From UBA7703 sp034926785 (GTDB lineage: Bacteria > Bacillota > Clostridia > Christensenellales > CAG-138): a DNA stretch of 64,000 nucleotides. A program made the position numbers and the translations under genes. A model generated the notes under the pieces. It was not told the DNA's origin. It did not search any database and saw only the letters and a list, made by a program, of their open reading frames with translations. This document shows, one piece after another, positions 51,746-61,123 of this stretch (position 1 is the stretch's first letter; each line of letters opens with the position of its first letter). The stretch spans positions 1-64,000 of the forward strand of contig JAYFQU010000016.1 in assembly GCA_034926785.1 (NCBI GenBank), read 5' to 3'.

Positions 51746-52381
51746 TTAGCAGCAGTCTCCGCCGCAGCAGCAGTTAAGGCACATGAGCGCGCTGCAAACA
51801 TCGCAGCAGGCGGAGTTGTCCATGGTTCCGCCCGCATTGCGCTGATAGGTGCGCCCGGAGTTGTTGAGCGAAAGATAGGCATTGCGGTATTCCGCGTTAT
51901 CCGGCTCGGCCTCATATGCGCGGCTGATGCAGGAAAACGCCTTCTCATACCATCCCTGCCGGAGGTAGATCACGCCATACAGATAGTTCCACTCCGCGTT
52001 GTGCACACTCACACCGTCGAGAATTTCCCGCGCGGCGTTGAGGTTGTTCTGGTTGATGGATGCGCGCGCCCGCGCAAACTCTGCGGCAAACGGCCCGCTA
52101 TACGCCGTGCCGCCCGGGCGTGTGTAACCGCCCGAAGCCCCGGCCCCATACGAACCATAGGAAGACGAATAACCCGCCCCCGCACCGTTGTTGTTTGCCT
52201 GCTTCTTGGTGAGCATTTCGTAGGCCTGGTTGATCTCTTTGAGTTTCTCGCCTGCCAGCTCCTTTAGAGGATTATCCGTGTATTTATCCGGATGATACTT
52301 TTTCACCAGCTCCAGATAAGCGGCACGAATCTCCTCCTGCGAGGCGTTTTCGCTCACACCAAGAACTTTATACGGGTTCAT
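51746..52381 (-). CDS. J-domain protein with a cysteine-rich tail
   Basis: This 211-residue protein has an N-terminal J domain (1-65: NPYKVLGVSENASQEEIRAA, HPDKYTDN with the HPD triad at ~35-37), which should stimulate a DnaK-type Hsp70. A Gly/Ser/Tyr linker follows (~68-95), then a tetratricopeptide-like helical part (~100-175, EWNYLYGVIYLRQGWYEKAF). The extreme C-terminus holds eight cysteines in CCDVCSALMCLNCCCGGDCC, likely binding metal. It lacks the DnaJ zinc-finger and C-terminal domains. It overlaps the DUF5685 gene (ATGA), so the two act together. Confidence 0.88.
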   Translation of the reverse strand: MNPYKVLGVSENASQEEIRAAYLELVKKYHPDKYTDNPLKELAGEKLKEINQAYEMLTKKQANNNGAGAGYSSSYGSYGAGASGGYTRPGGTAYSGPFAAEFARARASINQNNLNAAREILDGVSVHNAEWNYLYGVIYLRQGWYEKAFSCISRAYEAEPDNAEYRNAYLSLNNSGRTYQRNAGGTMDNSACCDVCSALMCLNCCCGGDCC

Positions 52382-53253
52382 TCCTTGTCTCCTTTATCCT
52401 TTTCAGGCGACGCGTTTTCCGCCTGACAGCCATTCTCTCCGTGCAGTACACGGCGCTGCGTATGATATAACCCCAGACGCATGATATTGTCCAATAGACC
52501 GCTGCTCTGATTCAGCGTCAGCAAATCGTAGCCCTTTTGCGCCTCGCCGCGGGTAATATTCAATAAAAACTCGGCCTGCTCTACCGACATATTCGCAAGC
52601 AGAAACGGATTATAGTTGCCGTTTTTTTCATCTTTCTCACGGTCGTCCCATGCATCGATGAGATAGATCCATTTGCCGAGATTATAAAACATCCATTCCG
52701 CAGCCCTGCGCTCGCCACCGGGCAACATGGGTGCGCGCAAAACCACGCTTGTCAGAAGTTTACCAAATGCGTCACTCGGTTCGTCGGTCGAGGGGATCTT
52801 CTCCGCCTCAATCCTGCTTAGCGAAACCATGCTTGCCGCAATCTCCCGATCCAGCGCGGGATTGGCCTTTGCGGCTTTATGATACGCCCGCGCGAACGCG
52901 AAACGCGCGGCGAGGGATTTTACGTTCTTCTCGTCCCGGGCATCATCCGCCGCCTGATACCAGGCAAGCAGAATGTTGACGTCCGCCGCATAGTCCAATA
53001 TGGCGGATGGTTCGGCAATTGGCCGCTTCCCACGATATACGCGCGGTCCGCAATTGCCCGGCCGAAACACAGCCCCTTCGGTCAGCGCGGCGAGTACGAG
53101 CGCGAGAAACGCACAGTCATAGCTCAGCGTCAACCGCTCAATCTGCCCATATCGCCTGCCGATGCTCTTACAAAGCCCGCAGTATGTCCCGCGATACTCT
53201 GTCTGTTCGCGCACCTTCAGTTCGCACTCCAACGGACGAATATAGCCAAACAT
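52378..53253 (-). CDS. DUF5685 family protein
   Basis: This 291-residue protein starts MFGYIRPLECELKVREQTEY and continues with RGTYCGLCKSIGRRYGQIER, the signature of DUF5685, a helical family of Clostridia with no known function. The YCGLCK cysteines, and further ones near CGPRVYRGK, may bind metal. The rest is helical (DVNILLAWYQAADDARDEKN resembles the metal-contacting helices of prenyl-synthase-like folds; this is inference). The start at 53253 is chosen by the family start and an AAGGAA site; the open frame extends further upstream. It is coupled to the J-domain gene, a known clostridial pairing pattern. Confidence 0.82.
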   Translation of the reverse strand: MFGYIRPLECELKVREQTEYRGTYCGLCKSIGRRYGQIERLTLSYDCAFLALVLAALTEGAVFRPGNCGPRVYRGKRPIAEPSAILDYAADVNILLAWYQAADDARDEKNVKSLAARFAFARAYHKAAKANPALDREIAASMVSLSRIEAEKIPSTDEPSDAFGKLLTSVVLRAPMLPGGERRAAEWMFYNLGKWIYLIDAWDDREKDEKNGNYNPFLLANMSVEQAEFLLNITRGEAQKGYDLLTLNQSSGLLDNIMRLGLYHTQRRVLHGENGCQAENASPEKDKGDKE

Positions 53254-53367
53254 GTGCCGTTTCCTTTCTGCATCCGCAAAACATTGTACCATGTTAGGTA
53301 GCGTGTGAACATGCCTAATTTCTATCCCGCTTGTGAACGAATGTGAAATATCCTCCCATTTCGGCGC

Positions 53368-53396
53368 AAAAAAGCCGCTGGAACGCATCCGGCGGC
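53368..53396 (-). terminator. Terminator after the DUF1858 gene
   Basis: GCCGCCGGA and TCCAGCGGC pair in a 9-bp stem (one mismatch), followed by six T residues on the minus strand. Confidence 0.75.
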
Positions 53397-53423
53397 CTGT
53401 TTGCCAAATTTCGGTGTTCGCTT

Positions 53424-53624
53424 TTACTTCGCCGCGAGATATTCGTTGATCTGGCTGATGAGCGCATCGGAATTGATTCCGTGCACCGCGCAAGCCTGCT
53501 CGATGCTCTCGCCATGCGCCATTGCGCAGCCGAGGCAGTGCATGCCAGCGTTCATGAGAATATCTGCCGTGCCTTCGTCCAGCTCAATCACCTGCTGAAT
53601 CAGCATATCCTTCGTTGCCTGCAT
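53424..53624 (-). CDS. DUF1858 domain redox-disulfide protein
   Basis: This 66-residue protein is a DUF1858 (hybrid-cluster-protein-associated) domain. The pattern TKDMLIQQVIELDEGTADIL is followed by HCLGCAMAHGESIEQAC, with a CxxC pair (~31-34) and a third Cys (~46). Such proteins are found with or fused to redox enzymes in anaerobes and may carry a regulatory disulfide. No hybrid cluster protein is in the window. AGGAGG precedes the ATG. Confidence 0.9.
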   Translation of the reverse strand: MQATKDMLIQQVIELDEGTADILMNAGMHCLGCAMAHGESIEQACAVHGINSDALISQINEYLAAK

Positions 53625-53753
53625 GGTCTTTGTCCTCCTAAATGATCTGTCACTAACGCTTCTTTAAACACTAGTTAAATACTAGTATATCATGATTCTA
53701 CAAAAAACCAAGCGTTTTTTCACTTGTTTGTCAAAAAACGCACCGCTCCTCCC

Positions 53754-54209
53754 TTAACTGCGCGTCTCAAAGACATTTCCGCAGTTGGTGCAGGTTACGC
53801 GGATTCTGCCCTTGCCGCGCGGCACGCGCAGTCGCTGGGCGCATTGGGGGCAGATCAGATATTTGTATTGCTTCATCTCACTCCAGGTGGGGTTTTTGTG
53901 CGCACGCTTTACGCGCTGTCCCGCCGGCTGCGATCCCGCCGACTTGGCCCGAAATGTGCGGCGAAACCAGTCCTTCACGCCGGTTACAACGGTTAAGTAC
54001 TTCATGTTTTCCTGATATCGCTTGGCGGTGTTCTTGCTTGTCATGCGCAGAACCATCAAAATCAGCAGGACCGCGCCAAGCCCCGTGAACACAAACCGCA
54101 GCCAGCCGCCAAGCTGGGCAAAAAACATGCCGAGGATCGTCAGAATCAGTGCGGCGATCATCATCGCACGGTTTAGCTCGTCCAGGCCTCTTTGCTGTTG
54201 TTGAAACAT
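53754..54209 (-). CDS. Membrane protein with C-terminal zinc ribbon
   Basis: This 151-residue protein has two membrane helices (about 15-33 and 38-56), a basic linker and a C-terminal zinc ribbon with CPQC (~119-122) and CTNC (~138-141) pairs around RLRVPRGKGRIRVT. The ribbon resembles those that read or stabilise small clostridial membrane proteins, and faces the cytoplasm. Function is unknown. It lies just downstream of the GH13 gene on the same strand. Confidence 0.8.
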   Translation of the reverse strand: MFQQQQRGLDELNRAMMIAALILTILGMFFAQLGGWLRFVFTGLGAVLLILMVLRMTSKNTAKRYQENMKYLTVVTGVKDWFRRTFRAKSAGSQPAGQRVKRAHKNPTWSEMKQYKYLICPQCAQRLRVPRGKGRIRVTCTNCGNVFETRS

Positions 54210-54278
54210 TGTATCCCTCGCTTCTATCCAGATCTGGCGGAATATCCGCCTATTATTTTCAGCCCTCTCCGGGCGTTC

Positions 54279-56228
54279 TCAAGATTTTGTCGCCCGATAA
54301 AGCCGTGCTGTCAACGGCGGTAATGCGATTGTGAGCGCGCCTTCAACGGCGTTTGCCGTTTCTCCCGTCAGCACATCGGCCCATTCCTCCCGCAAGGAAA
54401 TCGGCGTCTCCCCATCCGGCCCCTGCGGCAGATCATCCGGATGCAGCGTCAGCCGCTGCTCGCGTTCGGAGCGGTTGATGAACAGAATGGCCTGCTCCCC
54501 TCCCGGCAGCCAGCGCAGCACCGCGTAGCTCTCCGGCGATAGCGCGCCCATGCGGCAAAGTCCGCCCTTGAGCGCGCCGCTCTCCGCCCGCGCGCGCATC
54601 AGCGCGGAATAGCCTGCGAACACCGCCTCATTCTCCGCTCCCCAGGGATAGGTTCCGCGGTTAAAGGGATCGCTCATACCGGTCATACCCGCCTCGTCGC
54701 CATAGTAGACGCTCGGCACACCCGGCAGCGTCATCTGCAGTGCCGCGGCAAGAATCAGGCGCCGATACCCCTTTTGCTGGTCTTTCTCGTTCGGCTGGTA
54801 GACCGCCTGCAGCTTGCGCGAAACGGAATTCCGATCCGGCGCGCCGGAGAGCGCGGTTGCCGCGCGGATGATATCGTGTGACGAGATCAAATTCAAACAA
54901 GCTTCGTAAAACGGCTTTGGATAATGCTCGCGCAGGGTCTGCAGCGCATGATCCAACGCATAAGCGTCCGAATGTCCGGTTAAAAACGCCACAACGGCCT
55001 CCATAAAGGGGTAGTTCATCGCGCTGTCCAGCTCATCGCCGTTGACGTAACCGCGCCTGCCCTCCGGGCCATATTTATTGGAGCAATCTTCCCAGACCTC
55101 GCCGAGAAGCACACCCTCCGGGTCGTTTCGTTTGACGCGGCTGCGCAGGGTGCGGATGAATGCATCCGGCAGTTCGTCCGCGACATCCAGCCGCCAATCC
55201 TTTGCGCCCGCGCCCGCCCAGTGGGAGAGCACGCCCGCGTCGCCCGTGATAAACTCCGTATAGCTCGGTTCCAGCTCGTTGACGTTCGGCAGGCTCGGAA
55301 ACCCCCACCAGCAATCGTAATGCTTGCGATCGCCGATAAAGCGATACCAACCGCGATAGGGGGAGTCGTCCGCCTCATACGCGCCTATGCCGTCATATCG
55401 CGAAAATTTGTCGAAATAACGGCTGTCTGCGCCTGTGTGGGAAAACACCCCGTCGAGCATTATGCGAATGCCAAGCGCGTTTGCCTCCGCGCAGAGCGCG
55501 CGAAACTCGTCCTCACTGCCAAAGATCGGGTCGATCCTGTTATAGTCGGCCGTGTCATAGCGGTGGTTGCTTGCCGACTCGAAGATCGGGTTGAGATAGA
55601 TCGTGGTTACGCCGAGTCCGGCCAGGTAGCCGAGCTTTTCACGGATGCCGTTGATGTCCCCGCCGAAGAAGTCGTTGGGTTCGTAGTTCTCCTGTCCGGG
55701 CGCGGGCGTAAAGCAAACGTCCTCGCTCCAGCGGTCATGGATGCGCAGGAAACGCCCTTTCTCGGCGTGGTATTTTGCGCGCTCGCGAAAATCCTCCCAG
55801 CTGCTTCTGCGGAAGCGATCCGGAAAAATCTGATAGACGATGCCCTCGCGCCAGTGCTTCGGTGTTTCAAACGCGCCGTCGTAAACCGTGATTTGATAGG
55901 CGCGCGGTTCATGGGACTCCAGCCTGCCCTCGCCGCTGTCCGCGCCGTAATACTGCGTCTTGCCGTCGCCCGTGCGAATGATGAAATAATACCAGACCAG
56001 GCACGGCACGTCCGGCATGGGGATATCCCCCGCCGCGCGCCCGTTTGCCACCGGCAGCTCGAAGACGGACTCTACGCCAAACTGGTTATAGAGCCGCAGC
56101 TGAACCCGCGCGCCCGCATCCCCGCCGATTTCAGCGGAGAGATGAACGCTCGTCCTGCAGGGAACCGCGCCCTGCGGCCTGCGAAACGAGAGAAATCTGG
56201 AATGATGTCGAAACGTTATCATATGCAT
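54279..56228 (-). CDS. Alpha-amylase family (GH13) enzyme, neopullulanase/cyclomaltodextrinase-like
   Basis: This ~649-residue enzyme acts on alpha-glucans or maltodextrins. An N-terminal beta-sandwich (~1-115) precedes the TIM barrel, which starts REGIVYQIFPDRF. The barrel has the four GH13 regions: DGVFSHTG, WRLDVADELPD (nucleophile Asp), LLGEVWEDC (acid/base Glu) and LISSHDI (transition-state Asp). A C-terminal beta domain follows. No signal peptide is seen, so it acts inside the cell. The ATG at 56228 is chosen because GGAGGG lies 13 bases ahead; the open frame continues 31 codons further upstream without a good site. Confidence 0.92.
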   Translation of the reverse strand: MHMITFRHHSRFLSFRRPQGAVPCRTSVHLSAEIGGDAGARVQLRLYNQFGVESVFELPVANGRAAGDIPMPDVPCLVWYYFIIRTGDGKTQYYGADSGEGRLESHEPRAYQITVYDGAFETPKHWREGIVYQIFPDRFRRSSWEDFRERAKYHAEKGRFLRIHDRWSEDVCFTPAPGQENYEPNDFFGGDINGIREKLGYLAGLGVTTIYLNPIFESASNHRYDTADYNRIDPIFGSEDEFRALCAEANALGIRIMLDGVFSHTGADSRYFDKFSRYDGIGAYEADDSPYRGWYRFIGDRKHYDCWWGFPSLPNVNELEPSYTEFITGDAGVLSHWAGAGAKDWRLDVADELPDAFIRTLRSRVKRNDPEGVLLGEVWEDCSNKYGPEGRRGYVNGDELDSAMNYPFMEAVVAFLTGHSDAYALDHALQTLREHYPKPFYEACLNLISSHDIIRAATALSGAPDRNSVSRKLQAVYQPNEKDQQKGYRRLILAAALQMTLPGVPSVYYGDEAGMTGMSDPFNRGTYPWGAENEAVFAGYSALMRARAESGALKGGLCRMGALSPESYAVLRWLPGGEQAILFINRSEREQRLTLHPDDLPQGPDGETPISLREEWADVLTGETANAVEGALTIALPPLTARLYRATKS

Positions 56229-56439
56229 AGTATAGCCGATTCCCTCCGGCAAAAAAGCGGGTTGTGCGGAATGTTGCGAGCTTTTCACAATTTTAACGCC
56301 ATCGGTCAAGACGTGCTTCATTTGTCAAAAAAAGCCCTGTATTCTTGTTGTCCTTCCGGTCGAAATCCGAATTGGTGCATCAAAAAAGCCGCTATCCACG
56401 GAAGCGTCCTTGCTCCCGCATGCATGCGGCTCATCCGGT

Positions 56440-57099
56440 TTAACTGCGCTTGACGATGTCGTTCTGTGCCTTAAAGATGTGCCCCGCCTTAACCACTCCG
56501 CGCACGCGCGAGAGCGGATAGACCGAGGCATAGGGTTCCAGCACCGTACCGGGATTGAGTACGCTGTTACAGCCAACCTCAACATGGTCGCCGAGGATCG
56601 CGCCGAACTTCTTGAGCCCGGTCTCATGCGGTTCTTCTCCGCCGCGCACGGTGACAAGCGTTTTGTCGCTCTTGACGTTTGAGCAGATGGAACCCGCGCC
56701 CATATGCGCATAATGTCCCAGGATGCTGTCGCCAACATAGTTATAGTGCGGAACCTGCACTTTGTCAAAGAGGATGCAGTTCTTCAGTTCGGTGGAGTTC
56801 CCAACCACGCAGCCGCTGCCGACAAGTACGCTCCCGCGGATAAATGCGCCGGGGCGCACCTCCGTGCCCGCGCCGATGATAGCCGGCCCTTCGATATAGG
56901 TATACGGATAGATCTTCGCGGTTTTGTGAATCCAAACCTCTTCGCTCGGGCGGTCATAGTCCTCCGCGCCGAGCGTCGCGCCAAGCGCGCGCACAAAACC
57001 CTTAATCATCGGTAAAACCTCCCAGGGATAGGTTGTTTCCAAAAACAATTTCTCCGCGAGCGTCGCCGATAAATCCGCAAACATATCCTGATTCTTCAT
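56440..57099 (-). CDS. Hexapeptide-repeat (left-handed beta-helix) protein
   Basis: This 219-residue protein consists largely of hexapeptide repeats (about 60-205; IYPYTYIEGPAIIGAGTEVR, then PGAFIRGSVLVGSGCVVGNS). This is the fold of GlmU-like acetyltransferase and gamma-carbonic-anhydrase-like domains. It resembles the C-terminal half of sugar-1-phosphate nucleotidylyltransferases, without the nucleotidyl domain. The acceptor is unknown. It lies 32 bases after dnaB and ends the dnaB run. Confidence 0.82.
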   Translation of the reverse strand: MKNQDMFADLSATLAEKLFLETTYPWEVLPMIKGFVRALGATLGAEDYDRPSEEVWIHKTAKIYPYTYIEGPAIIGAGTEVRPGAFIRGSVLVGSGCVVGNSTELKNCILFDKVQVPHYNYVGDSILGHYAHMGAGSICSNVKSDKTLVTVRGGEEPHETGLKKFGAILGDHVEVGCNSVLNPGTVLEPYASVYPLSRVRGVVKAGHIFKAQNDIVKRS

Positions 57100-57131
57100 G
57101 CGTGTATTTCCTGTCCTTGTTTTATGCTGCG

Positions 57132-58499
57132 CTAGTTATCCTGCGCAATGGAACGAAAGCGCGTATATTCGCCCTGCCAGAGCAGCTTCACCACGCCCGT
57201 AGAGCCGTGGCGGTGTTTTGCGATGATTACCTGGCTTGTGTTGTCGCCCATTTCGTATTCCTGTGTGTCCAGATACGCCGCCGGGCGGTAGAGCAGCAGC
57301 ACCATGTCCGCGTCCTGCTCGATCGACCCGCTCTCGCGCAGATCCGATATCACCGGGCGGTGATCCGTGCGTGTATCCGGGCCGCGGTTGAGCTGACAGA
57401 GGACGATGATTGGCACATCCAGCTCTCTTGCCAGCAGTTTGAGCTGGCGCGTCATATCCGAAACCTCCTGCATGCGGTTGTCCGTCTTTCGCCCGCCGGC
57501 AGCCTGCATGAGCTGGAGGTAGTCGATTACGATCATATCCAGCCCCGCGCGCGCCGCGAGCCTGCGGCACTTGCTGCGGATGACCGAGACGCTCGCGCTG
57601 CCGGAGTCGTCGATATAGATCTTCGCGCGGCTCATGGGGTCCATGACCTCCATGAGACTGTTCATTTCATTGCTGCCGATCAGGCCTTCCTTAATACGCT
57701 GGGAGTCCACGGAGGCCTCCGTGCAAAGCATGCGCATGACGAGCTGCTCGCTGCTCATCTCAAGGCTGAAAACCACCACCGTACGGTTGTTGTGTATTGC
57801 CGCATGCTGGGCAACGTTCATCGCAAAGCTGGATTTTCCCATCGCGGGTCGACTTGCCACAATGATTAAATCGCTTTTTTGAAAACCGTTTGTCATGCGG
57901 TCGAGATCGATAAATCCGCTGGGAACTCCCGTGATCTTTCCGCGCCTCTGCGCCAGCTCCCCGATGAGGTTATACGCCTCCGGCACGATCTGTTCCATCG
58001 GAACCAGCGTGCCCTGCACCTTGCGCATGGAGATTTCGTAGATGCGTTTTTCCGCGGCGTCGAGCGTTTCTTCAAGATCCTTCTCGTCGTCCATACCGTC
58101 GCGCATGATCTCGCCGCCCGCGCGAATCAACGCGCGCTGTGTGCTTTTTGCTTCGACGATGGCGGCATAATGCTGCACGTTTGCCGCCGTGGGCACAAAC
58201 GTGACAAGGTCGGTCAAATATGTCATCCCGCCCGCGATGTCGAGCTTGCCGTGCCGCTCTAACTCGGCGATCAGGGTTACGAGATCAACCGCGTTACCGC
58301 TCCCGCGGACATCCCGCATTGCGGCAAAGATTACCGCGTTTGCAGGGACATAAAAATCTTCCTCGTGCAGCTGCTCCAGGCAGGCTTCAAGAGCGCCGGT
58401 GTCTATGAGCATGCTGCCAAGCACGGATCGCTCCGCGTCGCTCACATGCGGCAGGGTATTCATTACACCCGCCGGGCTGTTGAATTCAAATTCTTCCAT
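57132..58499 (-). CDS. dnaB: Replicative DNA helicase DnaB
   Basis: DnaB (DnaC in Bacillus naming) is the hexameric helicase that unwinds DNA at the fork. The 455-residue protein has the N-terminal primase-binding domain (ERSVLGSMLIDTGALEACLE) and a linker. Its RecA-like C-domain has Walker A SRPAMGKSSFAMN (~207-219), FSLEMSSEQL, the Walker B VIDYLQLM and the arginine-finger region ending HRHGSTGVVKL. No intein is present. It follows rplI, a conserved gene neighbourhood. Confidence 0.97.
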   Translation of the reverse strand: MEEFEFNSPAGVMNTLPHVSDAERSVLGSMLIDTGALEACLEQLHEEDFYVPANAVIFAAMRDVRGSGNAVDLVTLIAELERHGKLDIAGGMTYLTDLVTFVPTAANVQHYAAIVEAKSTQRALIRAGGEIMRDGMDDEKDLEETLDAAEKRIYEISMRKVQGTLVPMEQIVPEAYNLIGELAQRRGKITGVPSGFIDLDRMTNGFQKSDLIIVASRPAMGKSSFAMNVAQHAAIHNNRTVVVFSLEMSSEQLVMRMLCTEASVDSQRIKEGLIGSNEMNSLMEVMDPMSRAKIYIDDSGSASVSVIRSKCRRLAARAGLDMIVIDYLQLMQAAGGRKTDNRMQEVSDMTRQLKLLARELDVPIIVLCQLNRGPDTRTDHRPVISDLRESGSIEQDADMVLLLYRPAAYLDTQEYEMGDNTSQVIIAKHRHGSTGVVKLLWQGEYTRFRSIAQDN

Positions 58500-58585
58500 C
58501 CGTTACTCCCGCCCTGCCGGCCTTCTTGAAAAAGTGGCGCTTCAGCCCTCTTCAAACGTTTTCCGTTCATTGCAAATGCGTATTC

Positions 58586-59032
58586 TCAGCACTTTTCAAC
58601 GATCACCTTGACGTTCGCAAACGTGTTTTCATAGATGCTAACACGAATATTATATTCGCCGAGCGCGCGGATCGGGTCGTTGAGCGCAATCTTCTTTTTA
58701 TCCACATCAACCTGCCTCTGTTCCTTCAGCGCGGCGGAGATTTCCTTGCCCGTGATAGCGCCGAAGAGATGCCCGTTGTCGCCGACCTTTGCCTTTACGG
58801 TGACAACCGCGCCATCCAACTGCTTTGCCAGCTCGCGCGCGGCAACGCCTGCTTGGAACTTCCGGTGCGCAGCCGCACTCTTTTGAATGTTCGCCGCGTT
58901 GACAGACTGCGCGTCCGCGGGAGTTGCCAGTTTGCGCGGCAGGAGAAAATTACGCGCGTACCCGTCCGACACATCCACGATCTCGCCCTTTTTGCCCGTT
59001 CCCTTGACATCCTGTTCCAATAATAACTTCAT
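58586..59032 (-). CDS. rplI: 50S ribosomal protein L9
   Basis: L9 bridges ribosomes and keeps mRNA position. The 148-residue protein has the N-domain MKLLLEQDVKGTGKKGEIVD, VSDGYARNFLLPRKLA, the long helix and the C-domain VKAKVGDNGHLFGAITGKEI. Length is normal. It lies between gdpP and dnaB, as in most Bacillota. Confidence 0.97.
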   Translation of the reverse strand: MKLLLEQDVKGTGKKGEIVDVSDGYARNFLLPRKLATPADAQSVNAANIQKSAAAHRKFQAGVAARELAKQLDGAVVTVKAKVGDNGHLFGAITGKEISAALKEQRQVDVDKKKIALNDPIRALGEYNIRVSIYENTFANVKVIVEKC

Positions 59033-59087
59033 GCTGTTTTTCCTCCTGCGTTTTTCTATATCGATCAGTTTCTACTATTGCTCTATT

Positions 59088-61049
59088 CTAGTCCGCTTTT
59101 ATAATCTCCTGCGTATATTTCTCAATTTCATTGCGCACGAGCGTTTCCGCCTCGTCCAGCTCCATATCCTCCATCTGCGCGCCCGCCATGGTCAGGTGCC
59201 CGCCGCCGCCAAGCCGTTCGCAGATAATCTGCACGTTAATAGTGCCGAGCGAGCGTCCACTGACGCTGATGCTGCTTCCGTCGCGCCCGATGACGAACGC
59301 CGCCTCGATGCCGCGGATGCCGATGAGCTCGTCCGCCGACTTGGCTGCGATAAGCGGTGCGTTTTTGACCTCCTCGCCAACGCTGGCGAGCGCCACCCCG
59401 CCCTTGAGAATCTCCGCGCTGCGCACGGTGGTTGCAACGTCCCCAAAGCTCTCCATGTCGTCCTGAAACATCTGTTTGACGATGCTCGTGTCCGCGCCGT
59501 TTTTGCGCAGATATCCCGCCGCCTCAAAGGTGCGGGAACCGACGTTGAAGGCAAAGTGCTTGGTGTCAATCGTGATGCCCGCAAGCAGCGTTCCGCAGAC
59601 AAGCGCGGGCGGGCGAAGGTTCGAGTCAAAGTATTGCAGCATCTCGGTTACGAGCTCGCTCGTTGAGGATGCACGCGCCTCGAGAAAATGCAGCGTCGCG
59701 TTGTCAATATGGTCCGCCCCGCGCCGGTGATGGTCGATGACGACCACACGGCTCGCCATCTCCAATAGCTTCGGCGCAACCAGCGAGCCGACGCGCTGAG
59801 TGTCGACCACCACGAGCACGCTGGTCGGGCGCATGATGCGCTCCGCCTGTTCCGGCGAAATCAGCAAACCGCTATAGGCGTGGTTTTCGCGGATAAGCTC
59901 CAGCGCATGCTCAATCATCGTATTCTGCTCGCCGAGGACAATATAAGCCCGCGACCCCGCATGCCGCGCGCAGGTTGCAACGCCGAGCGCTGCGCCGATG
60001 CAGTCCATGTCCGGCCTGCTGTGCCCAACGATAAACACATCCCCCGTATTGTCAAACAACTGACGGAGCGCCTTGCTAAAGAGGCGCATCTTCACGCGGC
60101 TTTGCAGCGCCTCCGGCTGACGCCTTCCGCCGTAAAACACATATCCGCCGCCTTTTTTGATAACGGCCTGATCGCCCCCGCGCCCAAGCGCAAGCTCCAT
60201 GGCCTGGCGCGCGCTCTCGTCCGCGCGCTGCACGCGATCCGCCGCGCCAACCGCGATAGAGAGTGAAACCAGCATGTTGGTTCCGGTGTCGATGGCGTGC
60301 GCCTGTTCCAGCAGCGGAAAGCGCGCGTGCTCCAGCTGCGGCAGGTGCTTCGCCTCGAACACCACGAAATAGCGCCCGTTCTCGTAGCGGCGGTAGACGC
60401 CGTCGATACCGCGCACCAAATCCGCAATCAGCCGTTCCACCTCGGAGAACACGCTGGACTTATGAAACTGAACATCCGAGGAGAGTTCCTCGTAATTATC
60501 GATGTAGATCAGCGCGACATACGGCATCTGTTCTTCAAAGAGGCGCTGATAGTGCGCCGCCTCGGTGCGGTCGAGCCAATATTGAAAGATCATCGCCCGC
60601 GCATCCTTCTCGCGGTAGACCGGCACGCTCATCACCTGAAAAACGTTGCCCGCGAGCTCCATCGGCATAGCGACCAACGGCGTCTGAAAATCAAAGTGCG
60701 GCTGCGCGCGGCAGACATCCGCCTCGGAGAATATCTTCGCCATCGTCTCGTTTCGCCAGGCAATCTTTCCGTCGCGCTCGATGAGCGCGCAGGGAATCCC
60801 CACGGAGTTGACCAGTTTCGCGGCGATTTCGGAATTTTCCGAAAAGACGTCGTCCATCCGTTTTTGCATGCTGCGCGTGCGTTTTCGCTCCAGCGCGAGA
60901 CTGATGAAAAAGACAATGAGCGAAGCGCCCAGCGCGGCAGCGGCAGCCAAGAACCGGTAGGGTTGATACAGCCTGGACGCAAGAATGGCGAGGCACAATA
61001 CGCCGGAGAGAACGCCCAGCGGAATCAGGCCGGTTTTCTTCTGTTTCAT
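59088..61049 (-). CDS. gdpP: Cyclic-di-AMP phosphodiesterase GdpP
   Basis: GdpP hydrolyses the osmolyte-signalling nucleotide c-di-AMP. The 653-residue membrane protein has two N-terminal helices (~5-50), a PAS-like domain (~65-150) and a degenerate GGDEF domain (~170-290; YENGRYFVVFEAK). The DHH/DHHA1 phosphodiesterase part has GHSRPDMDCIGAALG (~345-359), VVIDHHRRG (~445-453) and GGGGHLTMAGAQ near the end. The ATG at 61049 is preferred, with AGGAG eight bases ahead, over one eight codons upstream. It lies in the classic DUF2232-gdpP-rplI-dnaB run. Confidence 0.95.
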   Translation of the reverse strand: MKQKKTGLIPLGVLSGVLCLAILASRLYQPYRFLAAAAALGASLIVFFISLALERKRTRSMQKRMDDVFSENSEIAAKLVNSVGIPCALIERDGKIAWRNETMAKIFSEADVCRAQPHFDFQTPLVAMPMELAGNVFQVMSVPVYREKDARAMIFQYWLDRTEAAHYQRLFEEQMPYVALIYIDNYEELSSDVQFHKSSVFSEVERLIADLVRGIDGVYRRYENGRYFVVFEAKHLPQLEHARFPLLEQAHAIDTGTNMLVSLSIAVGAADRVQRADESARQAMELALGRGGDQAVIKKGGGYVFYGGRRQPEALQSRVKMRLFSKALRQLFDNTGDVFIVGHSRPDMDCIGAALGVATCARHAGSRAYIVLGEQNTMIEHALELIRENHAYSGLLISPEQAERIMRPTSVLVVVDTQRVGSLVAPKLLEMASRVVVIDHHRRGADHIDNATLHFLEARASSTSELVTEMLQYFDSNLRPPALVCGTLLAGITIDTKHFAFNVGSRTFEAAGYLRKNGADTSIVKQMFQDDMESFGDVATTVRSAEILKGGVALASVGEEVKNAPLIAAKSADELIGIRGIEAAFVIGRDGSSISVSGRSLGTINVQIICERLGGGGHLTMAGAQMEDMELDEAETLVRNEIEKYTQEIIKAD

Positions 61050-61123
61050 ACCGTCGCTCCTGTTCGTTTGCATTCTGGCGCGGATCTCCTCCGCCGCGCA
61101 GTGTAAATGCGGGAGGCTTCGCC

